Source of the DNA: VSJD01 sp041653875
Lineage (GTDB): Bacteria; Verrucomicrobiota; Kiritimatiellia; JAAZAB01
Direction of reading: 5' to 3'
DNA: 64,000 bases
Assembly: GCA_041653875.1 (NCBI GenBank)
Contig: JBAZEM010000003.1
Span: 103,333 to 167,332 of the forward strand
The position numbers and the translations under genes are program-made. This document shows, in pieces, positions 60,968 through 64,000 of the stretch. Each line of letters opens with the position of its first letter. The first letter of the stretch is position 1. A model generated the notes under the pieces. That model made no database searches and was not told the DNA's origin. It saw nothing but the letters and a program-made list of their open reading frames with translations.

Positions 60968-62131
60968 ATGCAAGCCTCTGTTTTAAGACCGCACCCCGGC
61001 ATAAACACCTTGGCTGTTCGCCGGGAGTACGAGCGCCGGTTCGGTTTCCGCACAGCCTTCACGGACACCGAAGGCCGGATCGGCGCCGGCGCCATCGATT
61101 GCGATTGTCGCGCCGCCCATGAACGCCAAGCCTTATGCCGCCGGATCGTGGCGGAATCGCTCCGCTGGGGCGAGCCGTTTATGGATCTATGCGCGTGCGA
61201 GCACATGCTATGGGGCATTCCGGTGATGGTCAACCAGCAGGTGCTCGGAGGGCTGGTCGCCTCGGCCAGCGCCGGCGATGGAAAACGCATGACGCATCTG
61301 CGCAAAGCCGCGGATGCGTTATTAACCCTGGCGGTTGAAAACAACCTGACCAACGCCGCCCTGCTGACCGCGAACAGAGCCAAGGCGGACCGGGAACGGC
61401 AGAAAGCCGAGGCGATTCACGATTCCAAGACCGTGGATTACGATTATATCCGCTCCGTATATCTGCAGGAAGAGCCCGCCCTGATCGCCGCCATCCGCGA
61501 AGGCGAGCGCGGCGCGGCGCGCGCCATCATCAATCGTGTATTGGTCGGCATTTATTTTCTCGGCCGGCGCCGGCTCGATCTTTTGAAAAGCCTTGTATTG
61601 GAACTCGTGGTCATGATGTCGCGCGCCGCGGTCGAAACAGGCGCGGATCCCGCGGAAATACTCGGCAGTCATTATCGCAGTCTGGTGGAATTGGACACAA
61701 TCCTGGACGATGAAACCCTAACCCGCTGGCTGGCCGGCATCCTGGAACGAATCATGGATGCCATCCGCGACAAGCGGCGTTACCCCAGCACCATCTTGCT
61801 GGGCCATGCGCTTCGGCATATGCGGGAGCATCTCGCCGGCGATATTAACCGCGACCAGGTGGCCAAGGTGGCGGGACTTTCGCCAAGCGTGTTTTCCCAT
61901 CTCATGCGCGAACAACTCAACACTTCCTTTACCGAGTTGCTCACGCAATACCGGGTGGATCGCGCCGCCGAACTCCTGGCCCGGGCCACGGACCCCATCT
62001 CGGAAGTGGCCTTGACTTGCGGCTTCCCGGATCAAAGTTATTTCACCAAAGTCTTTAAGAAGCGCATGGGAAAAACCCCGTTCGTTTACCGCCACGAACA
62101 TGCTCCGGCCCTGACGGTCCCCGCAAAATGA
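60968..62131 (+). CDS. AraC-family regulator with PocR-type ligand domain
   Basis: A 387-residue activator. Residues about 10-170 resemble the PocR domain, with a cysteine-rich CDCRAAHERQALCRRI and LCACEHMLWGIPVMVNQQVL. A helical middle segment follows, and the AraC DNA-binding domain covers about 285-380 (DQVAKVAGLSPSVFSHLMRE, VALTCGFPDQSYFTKVFKKR). PocR domains sense small hydrocarbon derivatives such as propanediol and are common beside corrinoid methyltransferase genes. The natural target is probably the CODH/ACS island. Ligand unknown. Confidence 0.88.
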   Translation: MQASVLRPHPGINTLAVRREYERRFGFRTAFTDTEGRIGAGAIDCDCRAAHERQALCRRIVAESLRWGEPFMDLCACEHMLWGIPVMVNQQVLGGLVASASAGDGKRMTHLRKAADALLTLAVENNLTNAALLTANRAKADRERQKAEAIHDSKTVDYDYIRSVYLQEEPALIAAIREGERGAARAIINRVLVGIYFLGRRRLDLLKSLVLELVVMMSRAAVETGADPAEILGSHYRSLVELDTILDDETLTRWLAGILERIMDAIRDKRRYPSTILLGHALRHMREHLAGDINRDQVAKVAGLSPSVFSHLMREQLNTSFTELLTQYRVDRAAELLARATDPISEVALTCGFPDQSYFTKVFKKRMGKTPFVYRHEHAPALTVPAK

Positions 62132-62171
62132 ATTTCCACCCAAGTTTGCGCGCGCGGTCTCGCGAGGAAAG

Positions 62172-62248
62172 TGGTACCCCGGAGAGGATTTGAACCTCCG
62201 ACCTGCCGATTAGGAATCGGCTGCTCTGTCCAGCTGAGCTACCGGAGT
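62172..62248 (-). tRNA. tRNA-Arg (anticodon CCU)
   Basis: Reads ACTCCGGTAGCTCAGCTGG from 62248. The acceptor arm pairs ACTCCGG with CCGGGGT. The anticodon arm is GCCGA-TTCCTAA-TCGGC with anticodon CCT, and the T arm contains GGTTCAAATCC. The CCA end is encoded (62174-62172). It decodes AGG. Confidence 0.96.
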
Positions 62249-62311
62249 ATAAACGCCTTACGGCAACGGCAAGCTACCATAGCGCACGGGTAATTGACAA
62301 TCACGCAGAAA

Positions 62312-63544
62312 TCAGATTTTCCGGCGGGATTCGAGGAAATCGGTTTCGTCACGGCGGGTCCAGGTTTTGACGCGCAACAGTTCCATCGAGGAAATCTGCG
62401 GATAGAGCACGATCTTGCCCTCCACGGCGGCGGCCTTGATCAGCTCAAGGGCCTTGGGAAACCGGTCAAGACTGCCGACCATGTCCAAGTGCAGGCCGGG
62501 ATCGAACTCGCCGGCCGCCACCATGCGCAGGGCCTCGGCAACATCCGCCGGACTGCCCCCACTCGACCCGCACAGGCGGATTTCATCGTAGTGCACGCGG
62601 AGGGTATCGAGTTCGATCGTGTGTTCGCCGCGCTTCAATCCGCCAAAGAGATTCAACACGCCGCCCTTGGCCAGCCACTGCTGGCTCGCTTGCTGTACGT
62701 TGCGGATTCCCACGGCGGCGATGATATCGTCGGCGCCCTTGCCGTTACTGACCTGCTTGATGAGCGCCAACCCTTCGGCCGAGAGCACGGCATGCAGTTG
62801 GGTGCCGGCCTGTCTGGCTTTGGCCGTCAAGCTCGCGCGGACGCACGCCAGGCGTTGCTCGATGACATCCATGACGATCAGGTGGCGCGGCGCAAAGCGC
62901 AAGGCGGCCTCGGCATGCATCCGGCCCATGGGCCCCGCGCCAATGACCACGGCGACGCCGTCGCGCAAAAGACCCAACTGCGGGACGCGCGGCGCGGTCG
63001 GCGATTGCTGGTGGATATGGATGTGCCGGTCCTGGGCTGAAATCACGCAGGAAAGCGGCTCGCACAAGGCCCCGGCAAAGAAGGGAATGGCGTCGGAAGG
63101 CAATGGCAGGAGACAGTCGGCGGCAATGGCTTCTTCAGTGATCAACATATATTCGGCCAGGTGCCCGGGAAGGGAATAACCGATCGCCACTTTTTCCATG
63201 CCCGCGCCGCCATTGCGGAAGCGTTCGCGATGATTGATCGGCGGGTGATCCACCGCCGGCTGGGTGGCATAGCGCCGGCCGATGGCGTACTTGGCCGCCA
63301 CGTTTTTTCCGGCCTGAACAACAGTCACACAGCCTTCATCGCCGAGAATGACGGGGTACTTAGCCAGATCCCAGCCATTGATGAAGGTGTGTTCGCTGCC
63401 CTGGGCCACCAGTTTGAGAATGGAAGAACAGACCCCCGCGGCATCCACGCGCACCAGCGCCTGGTTGTCGTTGGGCCGAGGGACCGGCACGGTATCCACA
63501 TGGATGTTCTCGAACCCGGCGCCGTGCAGACGCACGGCTTGCAT
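62312..63544 (-). CDS. Zinc-type medium-chain dehydrogenase/reductase
   Basis: A 410-residue MDR-family oxidoreductase. The N-terminal catalytic domain has RVDAAGVCSSILKLV and ILGDEGCVTVV, and LPLPSDAIPFFAGALCEPLS precedes the Rossmann motif VVIGAGPMGRMHAEAAL. The first zinc-ligand region reads GVCSS and the usual GHE is GDE, so the catalytic zinc site is altered. The structural-zinc four-Cys loop is missing. Relatives act on polyols or sugar derivatives; the substrate is unknown. ATG 63544 (MQAVRLHG) is preferred to 63577, whose extra codons come from the low-complexity repeat. Confidence 0.8.
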   Translation of the reverse strand: MQAVRLHGAGFENIHVDTVPVPRPNDNQALVRVDAAGVCSSILKLVAQGSEHTFINGWDLAKYPVILGDEGCVTVVQAGKNVAAKYAIGRRYATQPAVDHPPINHRERFRNGGAGMEKVAIGYSLPGHLAEYMLITEEAIAADCLLPLPSDAIPFFAGALCEPLSCVISAQDRHIHIHQQSPTAPRVPQLGLLRDGVAVVIGAGPMGRMHAEAALRFAPRHLIVMDVIEQRLACVRASLTAKARQAGTQLHAVLSAEGLALIKQVSNGKGADDIIAAVGIRNVQQASQQWLAKGGVLNLFGGLKRGEHTIELDTLRVHYDEIRLCGSSGGSPADVAEALRMVAAGEFDPGLHLDMVGSLDRFPKALELIKAAAVEGKIVLYPQISSMELLRVKTWTRRDETDFLESRRKI

Positions 63545-63670
63545 GGTGGCGGGAATGGGCGATGGTGAATGGTTCATGGGAAATGGGGATTCGTTTTCCG
63601 TTTTTTCGTTCTTGGTTCTTCCACTACGCAAAACACTCCATGTGCTGTTCCATGAAAAGCGTTGGGCTTC

Positions 63671-64000
63671 TTACCCCTTCTTCTTGAAGTCCGCCGTGAT
63701 CCCGAGTTCTTGTACTCGCTGGGCGGCAAGCCTTTCGAGTCGTCTTGCCTGGGTCAGGAGAGTGCGCCGTAGGCCGTCGGATACATCACGCTCACTGATG
63801 ACACGAGCAAGATTGGCAATGGTGGTTGCGCGTCGGGCAATACGGACATCGGGATGTTTGCGTTGACGGTAAATGGTAATGTCCCGTCGGTTGTTAAAAT
63901 AAAGTGACGGTTTCCAGTCTAGTCCGATACAATCGGATTGGATAAAAACAAAAGAAAGGAAACCGTCATGAGAGCAGATCTTATCAAAGCGGTATTGGAA
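63671..64000 (-). CDS. Possible C-terminal part of an unidentified protein (runs off right edge)
   Basis: The minus-strand frame is open from the window edge to a TAA at 63671, about 110 codons. It ends in RRATTIANLARVISERDVSDG, then LRRTLLTQARRLERLAAQRV and a Lys-rich tail. The helical, charged C-terminus looks protein-like, but I do not recognise it. It conflicts with the plus-strand start at 63968, so at most one is real over that overlap. Confidence 0.3.
   Translation of the reverse strand, partial: FQYRFDKICSHDGFLSFVFIQSDCIGLDWKPSLYFNNRRDITIYRQRKHPDVRIARRATTIANLARVISERDVSDGLRRTLLTQARRLERLAAQRVQELGITADFKKKG
63906..63967. repeat. 10-bp inverted repeat with internal hairpin near the right edge
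   Basis: gacggtttcc (63906-63915) and ggaaaccgtc (63958-63967) are perfect reverse complements. Between them ccgatacaatcgg forms a second palindrome. The right arm directly precedes the ATG at 63968. It may be an operator or the end of a mobile element. Confidence 0.5.
63968..64000 (+). CDS. Start of an unidentified gene (11 codons visible)
   Basis: ATG 63968 follows AAAGAAAGGAAACC, a good ribosome site at the right distance. MRADLIKAVLE is visible before the window ends. Nothing can be said about function. Confidence 0.4.
   Translation, partial: MRADLIKAVLE

Overview
The window reads as a high-GC, double-membraned bacterium carrying the Wood-Ljungdahl (acetyl-CoA) pathway. Lpt and Kdo synthesis genes (lptB, lptA-like, lptC-like, kdsA, kdsB) indicate an LPS outer membrane. 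The SecDF fusion, complete Bat (MoxR/VWA) operon, plant-like glucuronokinase homologue and dense palindromic intergenic repeats fit an uncultured PVC-type or similar lineage. That placement is an inference; no rRNA gene is present.

Layout. (1) 1-13.1 kb, minus strand: galU and a GHMP kinase, recJ-secDF-yajC, the LPS block lptB-lptA-lptC-kdsA-kdsB, and an electron-transfer flavoprotein pair whose alpha subunit carries a two-cluster ferredoxin domain. (2) 13.5-26.3 kb, mixed: a histidine kinase with a possible leaderless promoter, a GtrA-like protein, recO, ybeY, a membrane HD hydrolase, an aminotransferase, a HIT protein, holA, a PfkB kinase, an NtrC-type sigma54 activator, then a membrane-anchored Hsp20 behind a near-consensus sigma54 promoter. 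(3) 26.4-42 kb, plus strand: a Gld-like ABC export system (ATPase, permease, GldG-like, DUF4340) running into the Bat operon (MoxR, DUF58, BatD-like, BatA, BatB-TPR, BatD, TPR). (4) 42-43.1 kb: a DUF6922/AbiEii-like toxin-antitoxin pair. (5) 43.1-62.1 kb, plus strand: a CODH/acetyl-CoA synthase island. It holds a 2Fe-2S/FAD reductase with an apparent AUU start, a protein of unknown function, two STAS proteins, a HypB-like nickel protein that has lost its GTPase motifs, two methyltransferases, a zinc-ribbon protein, two CooC ATPases, CooS, a fused AcsB-AcsD polypeptide, AcsC, the corrinoid activator RACo and a PocR-type AraC regulator. (6) 62.1-64 kb: tRNA-Arg(CCU), a zinc-type dehydrogenase and edge fragments.

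How the island should work: CooS makes CO from CO2. AcsB joins CO, a methyl group from the corrinoid protein (AcsC plus the AcsD half of the fusion) and CoA. CooC and probably the HypB-like protein serve nickel insertion. RACo, probably fed by the 2Fe-2S reductase, reactivates oxidised corrinoid. The two methyltransferases may divert methyl groups to homocysteine. No methyl-THF methyltransferase (AcsE) or folate-branch gene lies in the window.

The most unusual points are the AcsB-AcsD fusion, the GTPase-dead HypB homologue, two TGGCACGAT-type sigma54 sites, the AUU start, and a modular palindromic repeat system that has also entered coding sequences.
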